64,000 bases of DNA from Brevinema_A sp051649605 (GCA_051649605.1 JBOFHK010000014.1:20248-84247), one strand, 5' to 3'; shown: positions 33,551 to 43,472, counted from the stretch's first letter. Program-made: numbers and translations. The notes: a model not told the origin generated them from the letters alone.

Positions 33551-35314
33551 CTAAAATCCCGTTCTTTTAAATTCTTTATCAAAAAATAATTTATTCATCG
33601 AAATAACAATAGGGCGTCCATGAGGACAGGTATGGGGGTTTTTACAAATATTCCACTCTTCAATTAATGATTGTACTTCCTCATAAGACAAGCTATCACC
33701 TGAGCGACTTGATCCCTTACAGGCAATCATTTTACAGAGTGAATCCCAATAATAAGAATCTTGAAGTGATAAATCTTCTACAAATAACTCTCGTAACACC
33801 GTATCAATTGATCCTACAGTTAGCATACTCGGAATCCCTTCCACCGAAAATGCTGTTTCACTAATCGGACTAAGAATAAAACCTAATTGAGTGAGTCGCA
33901 CTTCAATCTGTTCAAAAATTTCTGCTTCTTGTTTGGAAATCTCAAAAAGAATAGGGATAATTTTCTGGCTAGGAACAGATTGCTGGTAATATTCTAAAAT
34001 CTTTTCATAACGAATCCTCTCATGCATCGCATGAAAATCTACTAAATAAAGATTTTCTTGATCGTCAAAAATCAAATAACTTTGAAAAACCGTTCCCATA
34101 TATCGAGCAGAAAGAAACTGATGTATCGGCGTTTGCTCTTTTTGAAACAAAATCTTTAACTGTTCTTCCTGAACAGAAACTTTAGAAAAAAACATTGAAG
34201 AAGATGAGGAAGAACGAAAAGAAGGAAACGATAATGGAGGATAAGATTTCATTGAGGAAGTAAGCTTAGGAGATACGGGTTGAGAAGATTCTATTTTTTC
34301 TACCCCAAAATAGATTTCCTTAAGAAAGTCCATCTGCTCTAAACCTTTCCGCATCGCCCGACGAACAACAGAAGCAACCATTTGTTCATTCTCAAAGCGA
34401 ATTTCTCTCTTTTGAGGATGAACATTAAAATCAATTTTTTCTGTATCAATCTTTACATAACAGAACACTGCAGGGAATTTTGAGGGAGGAAGAAGGGAAT
34501 TATAGACCACAGCAATTTGTTGACGGAATATTTGCCATTCGATCATTCTTCCATTGACAAAAAAATACTGGCAGTTCCTAGTGTTTTTGTACCAAGCAGG
34601 ATGAGATAAAAATCCATAGACTTGAATACCATTTTCTTCATAGACAAATGCTTGAAGAACGTCAGCTAATTCGGGAAAAATATCAGTAATACGGACAAAT
34701 AATTCCGAACAAGCCGTAAGTTGGTATTTTTTCTCTCCATTATGGATCAGTTCAAAATGGACTTCTGGTTTTGCCAAAGCTTTTTTGAGAAACTCTTGAA
34801 TAATAGAACGATATTCCGCTACATCAGTACTCAAAAACTTGAGGCGTGCAGGAACATTTTGAAAAAAATTTGTGATATGCACTTGTGTGCCTTGATTCAT
34901 TCCTTTAGGAGCAATATTTTGTTCTTTACCAAAATTAATAGAAATTACTGATCCAAATTCTTGATCTATCGGGCAAGACGCTATTTGCACACAAGCAATC
35001 TCTGCGAGACTTGCCAATGCTTCCCCTCGGAATCCAAAAGTTTTTAACTGAGATAAATCGTTAAAGTATTGTATTTTGCTTGTTGCATGATTTAAATAGC
35101 ATTTTTTGAGATCTTCAGGAAGCATTCCTATTCCATTATCTTGTACAGAAAGAAACTCTTTCCCTCCCTTTTCTGCTTGCACACAAATCCATGTGGCTTG
35201 AGCATCTAAGGCATTATCCAATAATTCACGCACAGCAGAGGCAGGACGATCAATCACTTCTCCCGCAGCAATCTTCATCGCTGTCGCGGAGTCTAAGATT
35301 TTGATGATAGACAC
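33551..35314 (-). CDS. mutL: DNA mismatch repair protein MutL (endonuclease type)
   Basis: Couples MutS mismatch recognition to downstream nicking. The GHKL ATPase domain has RELLDNALDAQ, VQDNGIGM and TFGFRGEALASLAE. The linker contains a Ser run (about 365-372). The C-terminal endonuclease motif DFHAMHERIRYE fits DxHA(x)2E(x)4E, with ACKGSSRSGD and CPHGRP later, so it is a self-nicking MutL as in MutH-lacking bacteria. At 587 residues it is of usual length. It starts with GTG overlapping the lgt stop by one base (TAGTG). Confidence 0.93.
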   Translation of the reverse strand: MSIIKILDSATAMKIAAGEVIDRPASAVRELLDNALDAQATWICVQAEKGGKEFLSVQDNGIGMLPEDLKKCYLNHATSKIQYFNDLSQLKTFGFRGEALASLAEIACVQIASCPIDQEFGSVISINFGKEQNIAPKGMNQGTQVHITNFFQNVPARLKFLSTDVAEYRSIIQEFLKKALAKPEVHFELIHNGEKKYQLTACSELFVRITDIFPELADVLQAFVYEENGIQVYGFLSHPAWYKNTRNCQYFFVNGRMIEWQIFRQQIAVVYNSLLPPSKFPAVFCYVKIDTEKIDFNVHPQKREIRFENEQMVASVVRRAMRKGLEQMDFLKEIYFGVEKIESSQPVSPKLTSSMKSYPPLSFPSFRSSSSSSMFFSKVSVQEEQLKILFQKEQTPIHQFLSARYMGTVFQSYLIFDDQENLYLVDFHAMHERIRYEKILEYYQQSVPSQKIIPILFEISKQEAEIFEQIEVRLTQLGFILSPISETAFSVEGIPSMLTVGSIDTVLRELFVEDLSLQDSYYWDSLCKMIACKGSSRSGDSLSYEEVQSLIEEWNICKNPHTCPHGRPIVISMNKLFFDKEFKRTGF

Positions 35315-36291
35315 TATTTCACTCGAATCCTATTGATTTCTTTTCTTTTGATACTATAAAATACTAAAACAATTCCAGCAAGAATCATCGGTATCGAGTA
35401 AAGCATCCCAGCGGTTAGCCACTCTCCCCATAAAAATCCAATGTGGGGATCGGGTTCTCTAAAAAATTCGGTGAAAACACGAGAACATCCATAAGAAATT
35501 AAAAATGAACCTGTCAAAAATCCGCGGTACTTAGCCACAGGAGCTTTATAATAAAGACATAATTGTATCGTTAAAGTCATAAACCCTTCTAAGAACATAT
35601 GATATAATTGAGAAGGATGTCTTGGAATTTGAATATAGCTTTGTCCGTTGATAAGAAATTCTGTGATATTTTGTTCTAAACGAATATTTGCCGTGTTAAT
35701 AATTGTCTGTACTTGTTCTATCGGTAAAAGCCTTGCTCCACTATGCCCCAGATCAGCTCGTCTTGGAAATAACATACCCCAAGGTACTGCGGTAGGTCTA
35801 CCGTATAATTCACCATTGATAAAGTTACCAAAACGACCACAAGCCAAACCAAAAGGTACAGACACTAAAACAATGTCAGATAGATCCAATACACTAAAAG
35901 GGCTCATACGACTCCGAAGTTTATAAATACCCAAAATCGCAGCAATATATGTGCCGATAAAAGCTCCATGAAAACTCATTCCCCCTTCCCAAGGACGTAA
36001 AATTGCTAAAGGGTCTTCCAAAAAATAGTACTGAGGATTATATAAAAAAACATATCCTAGGCGTCCACCAATGATCAATCCCATCATCATATAAAACAAT
36101 AAATCACTAAGAATTTCTACTGAATCACTGGATTTATGATTTTTAGTAAATCTGATTCGATTGAGCAGAATTTCTCTTTTCGTCCACCAAAAGAAAAAAA
36201 GAAATCCAAAAATATACATAACGCTATACCAGCGAATACTAATAGGACCTATACTAAAAATTTCAATAGGAATTGGTGGATGGATTAACAT
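35314..36291 (-). CDS. lgt: prolipoprotein diacylglyceryl transferase
   Basis: An inner-membrane enzyme transferring diacylglycerol from phosphatidylglycerol to the lipobox cysteine, the first step of lipoprotein maturation. Seven membrane helices, with HGAFIGTYIA and the signature GLACGRFGNFINGELYGR, and later HPSQLYHMFLEG. At 325 residues it is of usual length. The start has AGGAGAAAAAA. In an organism with many lipoproteins this gene is expected to be essential. It lies 15 bp after rnr. Confidence 0.95.
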   Translation of the reverse strand: MLIHPPIPIEIFSIGPISIRWYSVMYIFGFLFFFWWTKREILLNRIRFTKNHKSSDSVEILSDLLFYMMMGLIIGGRLGYVFLYNPQYYFLEDPLAILRPWEGGMSFHGAFIGTYIAAILGIYKLRSRMSPFSVLDLSDIVLVSVPFGLACGRFGNFINGELYGRPTAVPWGMLFPRRADLGHSGARLLPIEQVQTIINTANIRLEQNITEFLINGQSYIQIPRHPSQLYHMFLEGFMTLTIQLCLYYKAPVAKYRGFLTGSFLISYGCSRVFTEFFREPDPHIGFLWGEWLTAGMLYSIPMILAGIVLVFYSIKRKEINRIRVK

Positions 36292-36306
36292 TTTTTTCTC
36301 CTAGAA

Positions 36307-38043
36307 TTATTCTTCTTCGATTACTAATTGGTCAGCATCAATAAATGCTTTTTCGATATTAACTTTAGCAATACGAAAACGGACATTCATTCCAATCTTA
36401 TACACGATTTTTTTAGGGCGATTATACGCCGTTAGCTCATCTTCATTGAAATATATATAGTCTGGCATATCCACATAACGGATCATTGCTTCAATCCCTG
36501 ATTCTTGTTCTTCCAAAAATAGTCCAAAATGAGCAATAGAGCTAATTTTACCTTTTAAGGTTTCGCCTTGTTTTGCTTTCATGTAACGCACTGATTTGAT
36601 CTTATATAAATCTCTTTCTGCTTCTAATGTAACTCTTTCCTGGGCAGAAATATGCTCAGCAATCTTATCCAGCTGATCAGCTGTATAAGGAGCTGGTGTT
36701 GAACGAAATAAATAATATTTAATCAATCGATGTACTACGAGGTCAGCATAACGGCGAATTGGAGAAGTGAAATGAGCATATAGTTCAAAACCTAAACCGA
36801 AATGTCCTATATTATCCTGTTGATAGACAGCTTGTGCCATCGATCTCAAAGTAAGAATCTCTCCTGCCATCTGTACTGGCAGACCAATAAGAGAGTTAAT
36901 AAAATCTTGAAGATCTTTTGGAGTTGGCACAGAAGGAAGTTTATACCCTCTCTTGGAGGCAAAATTTCTCAAACGTTCATATTTTTCGGAAGGGGGGATC
37001 GCGTGAACACGATAGAGTCCCAAACCATTTTTAGTAAGAAAATCTCCTGCAGCTTGGTTAGCTGCAAGCATAAACTCTTCGATTAATCGTTCTGAGTCTA
37101 AACGATCTTTTTGGTAAATTTTTACTGGTGCATCTTGCTCATCTAAGGTAATTTTTTTCTCTCGAAAATTAAAATCAATACTACCGTTTTTCATCCTTTT
37201 TTGATGCAGAATACGAAACAATTTATTCATCCGTAAGATTGTGTTTTTCAGTTCTTTATCTTTTTCTTCCGCCCCTTGAATAATTTCTTCAACGTGATCA
37301 TAAGTCATTCGATAGGATGTTTTGATTAAGGAAGGAGTAATTTGATAACCTTTAAGATTGCCTTGATTATCAAAACGGATAATAATAGACATCGCTTTTT
37401 TTTCTTCGTGAGGATTTAAACTACACAAATCATTAGATAACTGCTTAGGAAGCATTGGGATCACTTTATTAATAAGATAACAGCTATTTGCACGTTGTAA
37501 TGCCTCTTCATCTAAGGCTGTATGTTGAGGTACATAGTGAGAAACATCGGCAATATGAACTCCCAGTTCCCAATATCCAAAAAAAGATTTGGTAAGCGTT
37601 ACAGCATCATCCAGATCCTTAGAATCCGCTCCATCAATAGTAATCATAAACCATTTTCGAAAGTCTTTCCGATGATTTTCTAAACTTAAATCCCAAGGTT
37701 CTTTCTGGAGCTCAGCAAATACGGCAGGAGAAAAGTCCTGCGGTAGTTGATGTTTTTGGTTGATAAGGCTCAAATCTTCTTGAGGTTGCTCTGTGTAAGT
37801 AATTTTTCTTTCATCATACGAATATTTATCTGCTTTACGTACTGTTTTGTCCAAATTTTGTAGAGATACAATTTTACTACGTTTAACGTCAAATGAAATA
37901 TTTCCTTGCTCCTGAAGCGAAACTAAAATTTCTTTAATTTTTTTCTTACATTGTGGGGTATTACACTGAAAATTCTGATAAAGATTCGCAAGATTAAGAT
38001 TTTTTTTCTTTTGAATAAACGCCAGTAATAACTTATTGTTCAA
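36307..38043 (-). CDS. rnr: ribonuclease R/II family exoribonuclease, apparently lacking CSDs
   Basis: A 3'-to-5' exoribonuclease. The RNB domain is clear (TIDGADSKDLDDAVTL with the catalytic Asp cluster, HIADVSHYVPQ, LYRVHAIPP, GHFGLGFELYAHFTSPIRRYAD), followed by an S1-like domain from about 490 (GETLKGKISSIAHFGLFLEEQ). The N-terminus is a winged-helix-like segment (1-60) and only a short linker precedes the RNB region, so the two cold-shock domains normally present seem absent; 578 residues is also short for RNase R (about 700-800). It starts with TTG; an ATG five bases upstream reads ATG-CGT-TGA. Confidence 0.85.
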   Translation of the reverse strand: MNNKLLLAFIQKKKNLNLANLYQNFQCNTPQCKKKIKEILVSLQEQGNISFDVKRSKIVSLQNLDKTVRKADKYSYDERKITYTEQPQEDLSLINQKHQLPQDFSPAVFAELQKEPWDLSLENHRKDFRKWFMITIDGADSKDLDDAVTLTKSFFGYWELGVHIADVSHYVPQHTALDEEALQRANSCYLINKVIPMLPKQLSNDLCSLNPHEEKKAMSIIIRFDNQGNLKGYQITPSLIKTSYRMTYDHVEEIIQGAEEKDKELKNTILRMNKLFRILHQKRMKNGSIDFNFREKKITLDEQDAPVKIYQKDRLDSERLIEEFMLAANQAAGDFLTKNGLGLYRVHAIPPSEKYERLRNFASKRGYKLPSVPTPKDLQDFINSLIGLPVQMAGEILTLRSMAQAVYQQDNIGHFGLGFELYAHFTSPIRRYADLVVHRLIKYYLFRSTPAPYTADQLDKIAEHISAQERVTLEAERDLYKIKSVRYMKAKQGETLKGKISSIAHFGLFLEEQESGIEAMIRYVDMPDYIYFNEDELTAYNRPKKIVYKIGMNVRFRIAKVNIEKAFIDADQLVIEEE

Positions 38044-38068
38044 CGCATATCTCCTTTTTTATCAAACA

Positions 38069-38095
38069 AGCAAAGAGAAATAAATTCTCTTTGCT
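38069..38095 (-). terminator. inverted repeat between foldase gene and rnr
   Basis: Eleven-bp arms (38069-38079 and 38085-38095, AGCAAAGAGAA/TTCTCTTTGCT) around a 5-base loop. It lies downstream of the minus-strand foldase lipoprotein gene; the following bases are not a pure U tract. Confidence 0.5.
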
Positions 38096-38106
38096 CTGTA
38101 TTTTTT

Positions 38107-39582
38107 CTAAAACTCTAAAACTTCTTCAAAACCTTGATCAAGTCCTTGGTCAAGGTTTTGTTCGGCTAGATACTTACTAAAGTCTTCTTGAGTGGATATT
38201 CTTAATTCGTTAACGCTTTCTTCATTCCAAACAATCTTATACTCTTCTGTTAAAAAGTCCAAAAATTGACGCTGAACGATTTCTAATCGTTGGGTAATAA
38301 TTTTTTGAGTAAGTTCTTCTTGAGAATCTTTAAAAGTCTCATAAATAGCTTGCCCATTATCAGAATAGGATTTTACCACTCTATTATTGGTATCATTATA
38401 AAATGTCATTAACTCTTCTGAAGTAACATTAGTAGATATTCCCTGATACAATTCTTGAGAGACAACTGCATAAACTATTTCTAATTCTAAAGCTTTCTGA
38501 TTTTCAGCAAGTTGTTCTTTGTATTCTTTTGTGTTTATGATATTTTTATTGTAGTTTTTCAGAATCAATGCTACTTGGTACACTGCAGGAGAAATAGGTT
38601 GAGACATACTAGGTAATAAAAGAGTGAATAATTCTTCTGTTGATAATTCGGTACTTCTACCTAGAAGTAATTGAAGCACCTCTCGTAATTCTTTAACAGT
38701 ATATTTTTTCTTCCACATTCTTAGAAGTACATCTTTATCGGTAAGATCATTGATGTTTTTTTCGACCCCATTAAGAACAATCATAGGTAGATTGGTTGCT
38801 ACAAATTCATAGACAATATTAGCAACAACATAATCCACTTGAAGCATATCTTTATTAAGCATAATGCCTTCTTTTTCTATATTAGCAACTTTAACAGCTT
38901 TGGCTGGTGTATGAACAAAAATCAAATAAAAACCATTTTCGTCTTGTACAATTTCAGGAAAAATCCCTTCATATTTTTGTTTGAACACGATATCATCTAA
39001 AACGGTAAACTGTCCTTTTTTAATATGCCCTAAATAACCACCATTTTGTGCTCCTAATAAATCATGAGAATATTTTTCTGCGGCTAAAGCAAAATCTATT
39101 ACAGGATTCTCACTAGCTAATAGCTCTTCCAACACCTCTTGTAATTGCATTTCTTCTTGATTAGTCAACATAATCCGAGAAACGACAGCAACTTCCATTT
39201 TTTGTTTTGAAACTTCGTTAGAAATACTGTCTAGACTTTTTTGGTAAGCAATATTATAAGCAATGATTGTTTTTTGGTCATCTAAGTTTTTTTGATACGC
39301 AGGATCATCTTGATAATTAGAAATCTTTTGAGCTTCTACAGTTAATAACTCCGCTTCAAATAAACGATTCTGTAGCACTGATTTAAAAATATCAGGTGTA
39401 GATAGAATTGTATCCATATTTTGTGGGCTTAGATACTCATACAAAACACGCATTTCTTTCATTGCCGTCTGAGTCATTACTTTTTTTGTTTTCCCATCAA
39501 CAGTATAAGAAACCAATTCTTTGTTTTGGCTACAAGAAATAGAAAATAAAGCCACCATTCCTAATATCATTATTTTTTGCAT
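38107..39582 (-). CDS. SurA/PrsA-like parvulin foldase lipoprotein
   Basis: A 491-residue periplasmic chaperone and probable peptidyl-prolyl isomerase. The N-terminus MQKIMILGMVALFSISCSQ is a lipoprotein signal with lipobox SISC. A SurA-N-like helical region precedes a parvulin-type domain at about 135-230 (FALAAEKYSHDLLGAQNGGYLG, HIKKGQFTVLDDIVFKQKYEG). The C-terminal half is helical and ends with a tandem LDQG repeat (NLDQGLDQGFEE). Function in outer-membrane protein folding is inferred. The start has GGAGGGATT. A promoter-like pair lies upstream. Confidence 0.8.
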   Translation of the reverse strand: MQKIMILGMVALFSISCSQNKELVSYTVDGKTKKVMTQTAMKEMRVLYEYLSPQNMDTILSTPDIFKSVLQNRLFEAELLTVEAQKISNYQDDPAYQKNLDDQKTIIAYNIAYQKSLDSISNEVSKQKMEVAVVSRIMLTNQEEMQLQEVLEELLASENPVIDFALAAEKYSHDLLGAQNGGYLGHIKKGQFTVLDDIVFKQKYEGIFPEIVQDENGFYLIFVHTPAKAVKVANIEKEGIMLNKDMLQVDYVVANIVYEFVATNLPMIVLNGVEKNINDLTDKDVLLRMWKKKYTVKELREVLQLLLGRSTELSTEELFTLLLPSMSQPISPAVYQVALILKNYNKNIINTKEYKEQLAENQKALELEIVYAVVSQELYQGISTNVTSEELMTFYNDTNNRVVKSYSDNGQAIYETFKDSQEELTQKIITQRLEIVQRQFLDFLTEEYKIVWNEESVNELRISTQEDFSKYLAEQNLDQGLDQGFEEVLEF

Positions 39583-39621
39583 AATCCCTCCAATTGGATA
39601 ATCCAGTATTATTTATCATAA

Positions 39622-39650
39622 ATAATAGCATACTTTATAAAAAAAGACAA
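39622..39650 (-). promoter_or_regulatory. candidate promoter for foldase lipoprotein
   Basis: On the minus strand TTGTCT (complement of 39645-39650) and TATTAT (complement of 39622-39627), spacer 17 bp. Confidence 0.45.
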
Positions 39651-39666
39651 ACTTTCAATAGATAAT

Positions 39667-39695
39667 TTGCAATAATCTCAAAAAAAACTTATACT
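39667..39695 (+). promoter_or_regulatory. sigma-70 promoter for HAD phosphatase and gyrB
   Basis: TTGCAA at 39667-39672 and TATACT at 39690-39695, spacer 17 bp, 34 bases before the ATG at 39729, which has AGGATGGCTT as ribosome binding site. Confidence 0.55.
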
Positions 39696-39728
39696 GTATA
39701 CGTCAATTAGATAAATGTAGGATGGCTT

Positions 39729-40373
39729 ATGCTTCGATTTTCGCTCTATGATTTTGATAAAACAATCTACAGCAAAGATACTGGTGTAGAAATATTAAAA
39801 CATATTTTTCTTCATAAACCCCTAAGTATCATCTTTTTACCTCAAATATTCTTAGCCTTATTAGCTTATGGATGCCGTTTGATTACTAAGGATCGTATCA
39901 AAGAAATTGTTTTTTCTCCAATAACTCTTTTTCATAAAAAAGAATGGAAGTTATTTATTTCTCAATTTTGGCATAAAGAATCTTCTTTTTTATTTCCCAT
40001 GGTGCTTCAACAAATCCAAAAAGATCAACAAGAAGGGTATCATATTGGAATTATTTCTGCATCAGCTGAAGAATTTTTATTCCCTATTGGTAAAAAGTTA
40101 GCAGTAGATTTTATCATTGGTACAAGATTCCAAGATTCCTCCAAGCATATGAGTAGTAAGATATTCGGTAAAAACTGTAAAAACCAAGAAAAAGTCCATC
40201 GCCTATACGAATATATTGAGAAACATTACCCCAATCAAGCGTACACGATTTCTAAAATGTACTCAGACTCTCTCCATGACCTTCCTTTACTCCAAATAGC
40301 AGAACATCCTTTCACCATCGAAAAAAATGGAAATATCCGAGAAGGGTTCCCAAAACCAAATAATAATTTATAA
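39729..40373 (+). CDS. HAD-IB family phosphatase
   Basis: A 214-residue haloacid-dehalogenase phosphatase of the phosphoserine-phosphatase-like IB subgroup. Motif I is YDFDKT (nucleophile Asp8 and acid/base Asp10), motif II is IISASAEEF, and motif III is KMYSDSLHDLPLL. The helical cap follows motif I. The substrate is not predictable. It lies 25 bp upstream of gyrB and is probably cotranscribed with it. Confidence 0.85.
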   Translation: MLRFSLYDFDKTIYSKDTGVEILKHIFLHKPLSIIFLPQIFLALLAYGCRLITKDRIKEIVFSPITLFHKKEWKLFISQFWHKESSFLFPMVLQQIQKDQQEGYHIGIISASAEEFLFPIGKKLAVDFIIGTRFQDSSKHMSSKIFGKNCKNQEKVHRLYEYIEKHYPNQAYTISKMYSDSLHDLPLLQIAEHPFTIEKNGNIREGFPKPNNNL

Positions 40374-40398
40374 AATATAAACAGAGAGGCTTCCAAAA

Positions 40399-42363
40399 AT
40401 GAGCAAAAATTCTTATTCTGCCGCATCAATTGTCGCTTTAGATTTTCCTGAAAATATTAGAATGCGTCCTGATATGTATATCGGAGATCGAAGTATTGAA
40501 GGATACCATCATTGTGCCTATGAAATTATTGATAACTCCGTAGACGAACACCTCGCAGGACATGCACAAAACATCACCGTAACTCTTCACCCAGGAAGCG
40601 TTTTAGAAGTGAGTGATGATGGGCGTGGAATCCCTATTGATCTTCACGAAACTGAAAAAATCCCCGCAATCGAATTAGTCATGACTAAACTCCATGCTGG
40701 AGGGAAATTTGACCGTGATTCTTATCAAGTCTCAGGGGGATTACATGGGGTTGGACTCTCAGTTGTCAACGCTCTCACCGAATTTATGGAAGTTGATGTC
40801 CATCGAAATAAAAAGATTTACCGTATTCGTTACGAACGCGGAGTCAAAACAGTCGATTTACATGAGATCGGTACAAGTACAAAAAATGGGACAACAGTTC
40901 GTTTTCGTTTAGACCATGAGATTTTTCATGATATGACCCATTTCAATCCTGATATTCTCATTGCCCGACTCAAGCAAAGTGCTTTCCTCAACCCTGGTTT
41001 AAGGGTCATTTTTGAAGATTTACTCCAACGCTCAGAAACATTAGACGAAACCGTCAATAACAAGCATGAATTCTACTATGAGCAGGGTGCTCTAGAGTTC
41101 TTAAAAAATGATATCAACAAAGAGAGCCCTGTTCTTTTTGAAGATCCTATCCGTATCACCGGGGAATACCAAGGGCTTACTATGGATATTGCATTCCAAT
41201 ACCGCACCTCAAACGATGATCCTTTGGTATTAAGTTATGTAAATACAATCCATACAAAAAGCCATGGACTCCACGTAGATGGATTTTGGGTTGCATACGA
41301 AAAACTCATGAAACAATATGCAGAACGGCTCAAGCTGGATAAAAAGGGATCGCTCATTAACAAAAGAAGCTTATCAATCGGATTAACTTGTATTATTAAT
41401 ACTCGTATTCCCAATGCCGAGTTTAAAGGACAAACAAAAGATAAACTCACTGAGCCAGCCAAAACAAATACTACAATTCGTACTATGGCAGAAAACGCCT
41501 TAGCAAATTTCTTTGAAAAGCACCGCGATATTACAAATCTAATTTTAGACAAAGCCGTCCGAGAAATGGAGGCCATCGAATCCGCCCAGAAGACTTTAGA
41601 AAATTCTCGATCAGGTAAAATCAAACGTAAAGAAGCCTTAACTATGCTTGCTGGAAAACTCGCCGACTGTACCAGTAAAGACCCTGCAAAAAAAGAGATT
41701 TTTATTGTAGAAGGAGATTCCGCTGGTGGATCAGCCAAACAAGGAAGAAATCGCGAAGTTCAAGCAATTCTCCCAGTCCGTGGGAAAATCCTTAACGTTG
41801 CAAAAAAACAAGATGCCCTCAAAAGTGAGATCATCCGAATGATTTTTGCCTCCTTAGGAATTAATCCTAGTCTCCGACAAAATGACGACTACCTAGACAA
41901 ACTACGCTACCATAAGGTTATTATTATGACCGATGCAGACGTGGATGGCTCTCATATCCAGATTTTATTGTTAACATTCTTTTACCGCTTTATGCCAGAA
42001 TTAATCCAAGAAGGTTATCTCTATATTGCTCAGCCACCGCTTTATAAAATTTCTGCAGGCAAAGATAGTGTTTATGCCTATTCCGACGGCGAAAAAGATG
42101 AATATATCAAAAGTGAGCGTTTCTCAACAAAAAAATATGATCTCCAACGTTATAAAGGACTGGGAGAAATGAATGCAGACCAACTTTGGGAAACAACGAT
42201 GGATCCTGAGTTCCGTAAATTAAGACAGGTCGAAATCCAAGACGAAATCTTAACACGATCCAAAATCGAGCTCTTAATGAGTGAAAACGGTAATCCTGTC
42301 GAGAAAAAAGAATTTATTCTTTCTCGAGCCGATTTTGTAACAAATATTGATGATATTGGATAA
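40399..42363 (+). CDS. gyrB: DNA gyrase subunit B
   Basis: ATPase subunit of the type II topoisomerase that introduces negative supercoils. GHKL motifs: EIIDNSVDEHLAG, VSDDGRGIPIDLHETE, GGLHGVGLSVVNAL; the TOPRIM domain has EGDSAGGSAKQGRNRE and MTDADVDGSHIQ; the C-terminus has QRYKGLGEMNADQLWETTMDP, typical of GyrB. At 654 residues it is of usual length. ParE cannot be fully excluded on sequence alone, but the motifs fit GyrB better. gyrA, recF and dnaN are not adjacent. It starts after GAGAGG. Confidence 0.92.
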   Translation: MSKNSYSAASIVALDFPENIRMRPDMYIGDRSIEGYHHCAYEIIDNSVDEHLAGHAQNITVTLHPGSVLEVSDDGRGIPIDLHETEKIPAIELVMTKLHAGGKFDRDSYQVSGGLHGVGLSVVNALTEFMEVDVHRNKKIYRIRYERGVKTVDLHEIGTSTKNGTTVRFRLDHEIFHDMTHFNPDILIARLKQSAFLNPGLRVIFEDLLQRSETLDETVNNKHEFYYEQGALEFLKNDINKESPVLFEDPIRITGEYQGLTMDIAFQYRTSNDDPLVLSYVNTIHTKSHGLHVDGFWVAYEKLMKQYAERLKLDKKGSLINKRSLSIGLTCIINTRIPNAEFKGQTKDKLTEPAKTNTTIRTMAENALANFFEKHRDITNLILDKAVREMEAIESAQKTLENSRSGKIKRKEALTMLAGKLADCTSKDPAKKEIFIVEGDSAGGSAKQGRNREVQAILPVRGKILNVAKKQDALKSEIIRMIFASLGINPSLRQNDDYLDKLRYHKVIIMTDADVDGSHIQILLLTFFYRFMPELIQEGYLYIAQPPLYKISAGKDSVYAYSDGEKDEYIKSERFSTKKYDLQRYKGLGEMNADQLWETTMDPEFRKLRQVEIQDEILTRSKIELLMSENGNPVEKKEFILSRADFVTNIDDIG

Positions 42364-42376
42364 CAATTCTTCAAAT

Positions 42377-42404
42377 ATAAAGCTCCCCTAACGGGGAGCT
42401 TTAT
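42377..42404 (+). terminator. terminator after gyrB
   Basis: Perfect 12-bp arms (42377-42388 and 42393-42404, AAAGCTCCCC/GGGGAGCTTT core) around a 4-base TAAC loop, 13 bp after the gyrB stop, followed by TAATTAC. Confidence 0.85.
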
Positions 42405-42519
42405 TAATTACAAAAATGATCTTATCTTACTAAGACTGATCGATATTTTTGACTAAGCAAAGTATCAATTTATTTTCTATATGTAAAACTTTTTTAATTA
42501 TTATAATCAATTTCCATAT

Positions 42520-43326
42520 TTATTGGGGATCTTCTTTTTTATAAAATTTGGGAATAATGTAAGGTGTCTTCGCTTTATATTGTTCCCATTCTGGATATTT
42601 CTTCATTAATTCTTCCAACATAGGCCCTGTTAGTTTAGAAATAATAAGAGTAATTGTTAAAGGAGAAATCAGCGTAAGAAGTACCGAAGAAAATTTCATC
42701 GAAGATCCACTAGCCTGTGTAGCAAACCAAATACCCCACCAAAAACAAATTTCTCCAAAATAGTTAGGGTGCCTGGAATGATTCCATAAACCAGTTTGCA
42801 TTAATTCTCCTTGGTGATGATGAATATGTATTTTCAACTGAGCATCTGCCGTCCATTCCCAAAATAGCCCCCACATACAAACAGTAATCCCTAAAGCAAA
42901 TAAAATAACATCTACTAGAGAAGTAAACATCACTCTTGATCCTGTGAAATAAAAATAAAAAGGAAGACACATCATCCAAGTAAACAATCCCTGAGATAAA
43001 AATACAATGAAATAAGCTTTAAGAGGATTGCCTTTTAATTTTTGATAACGAGGATCTTCTTTTTTAACTCTTTTGATAAGATGTAATGAAAGTCGAACTC
43101 CCCAAGCCATTACCAGTAAAAGAATTATAATTTTGGGGCTAATCTCAAAACCTGAAAACATCCAACCAATCAAAGCAACGATTATAAAACCACTTCCCCA
43201 AACTCCATCAAGAATCACCCATCGGTCTTGTTTTTGTGCGATAATAAAAGTGATTGTAAACATAATAAATAGTACTAAACCACTTGTTAGAGCATATTGA
43301 AATAAAAAATGATAATTTAAATCCAT
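42520..43326 (-). CDS. DUF1295/steroid-reductase-like membrane protein
   Basis: A 268-residue integral membrane protein with about six helices. The C-terminal motif GLWNHSRHPNYFGEICFWWG is the signature of the DUF1295, isoprenylcysteine methyltransferase and steroid 5-alpha-reductase superfamily. Bacterial substrates are unknown. The ATG at 43326 with AGGGAGAATTCT upstream is preferred to the frame's earlier start. A perfect GC terminator stands between it and gyrB, which converges on it. Confidence 0.8.
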   Translation of the reverse strand: MDLNYHFLFQYALTSGLVLFIMFTITFIIAQKQDRWVILDGVWGSGFIIVALIGWMFSGFEISPKIIILLLVMAWGVRLSLHLIKRVKKEDPRYQKLKGNPLKAYFIVFLSQGLFTWMMCLPFYFYFTGSRVMFTSLVDVILFALGITVCMWGLFWEWTADAQLKIHIHHHQGELMQTGLWNHSRHPNYFGEICFWWGIWFATQASGSSMKFSSVLLTLISPLTITLIISKLTGPMLEELMKKYPEWEQYKAKTPYIIPKFYKKEDPQ

Positions 43327-43472
43327 AGAATTCTCCCTTTGTTTATTAGTTAAAAATAAACAAAAATTATACAAAAATCAAGAATTTGTTCTTTTTGAGA
43401 CACATGTCCTTCCTGTAGAAAAACATTTTATAAGTATTTCTAAAAAATTATTGTACTACTACATATCATAAC

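Noticed and set aside
38128..38159. Inverted repeat inside the 3' end of the foldase gene
   Set aside because: It is a by-product of the LDQG tandem repeat coding sequence; the true candidate terminator lies downstream at 38069-38095.
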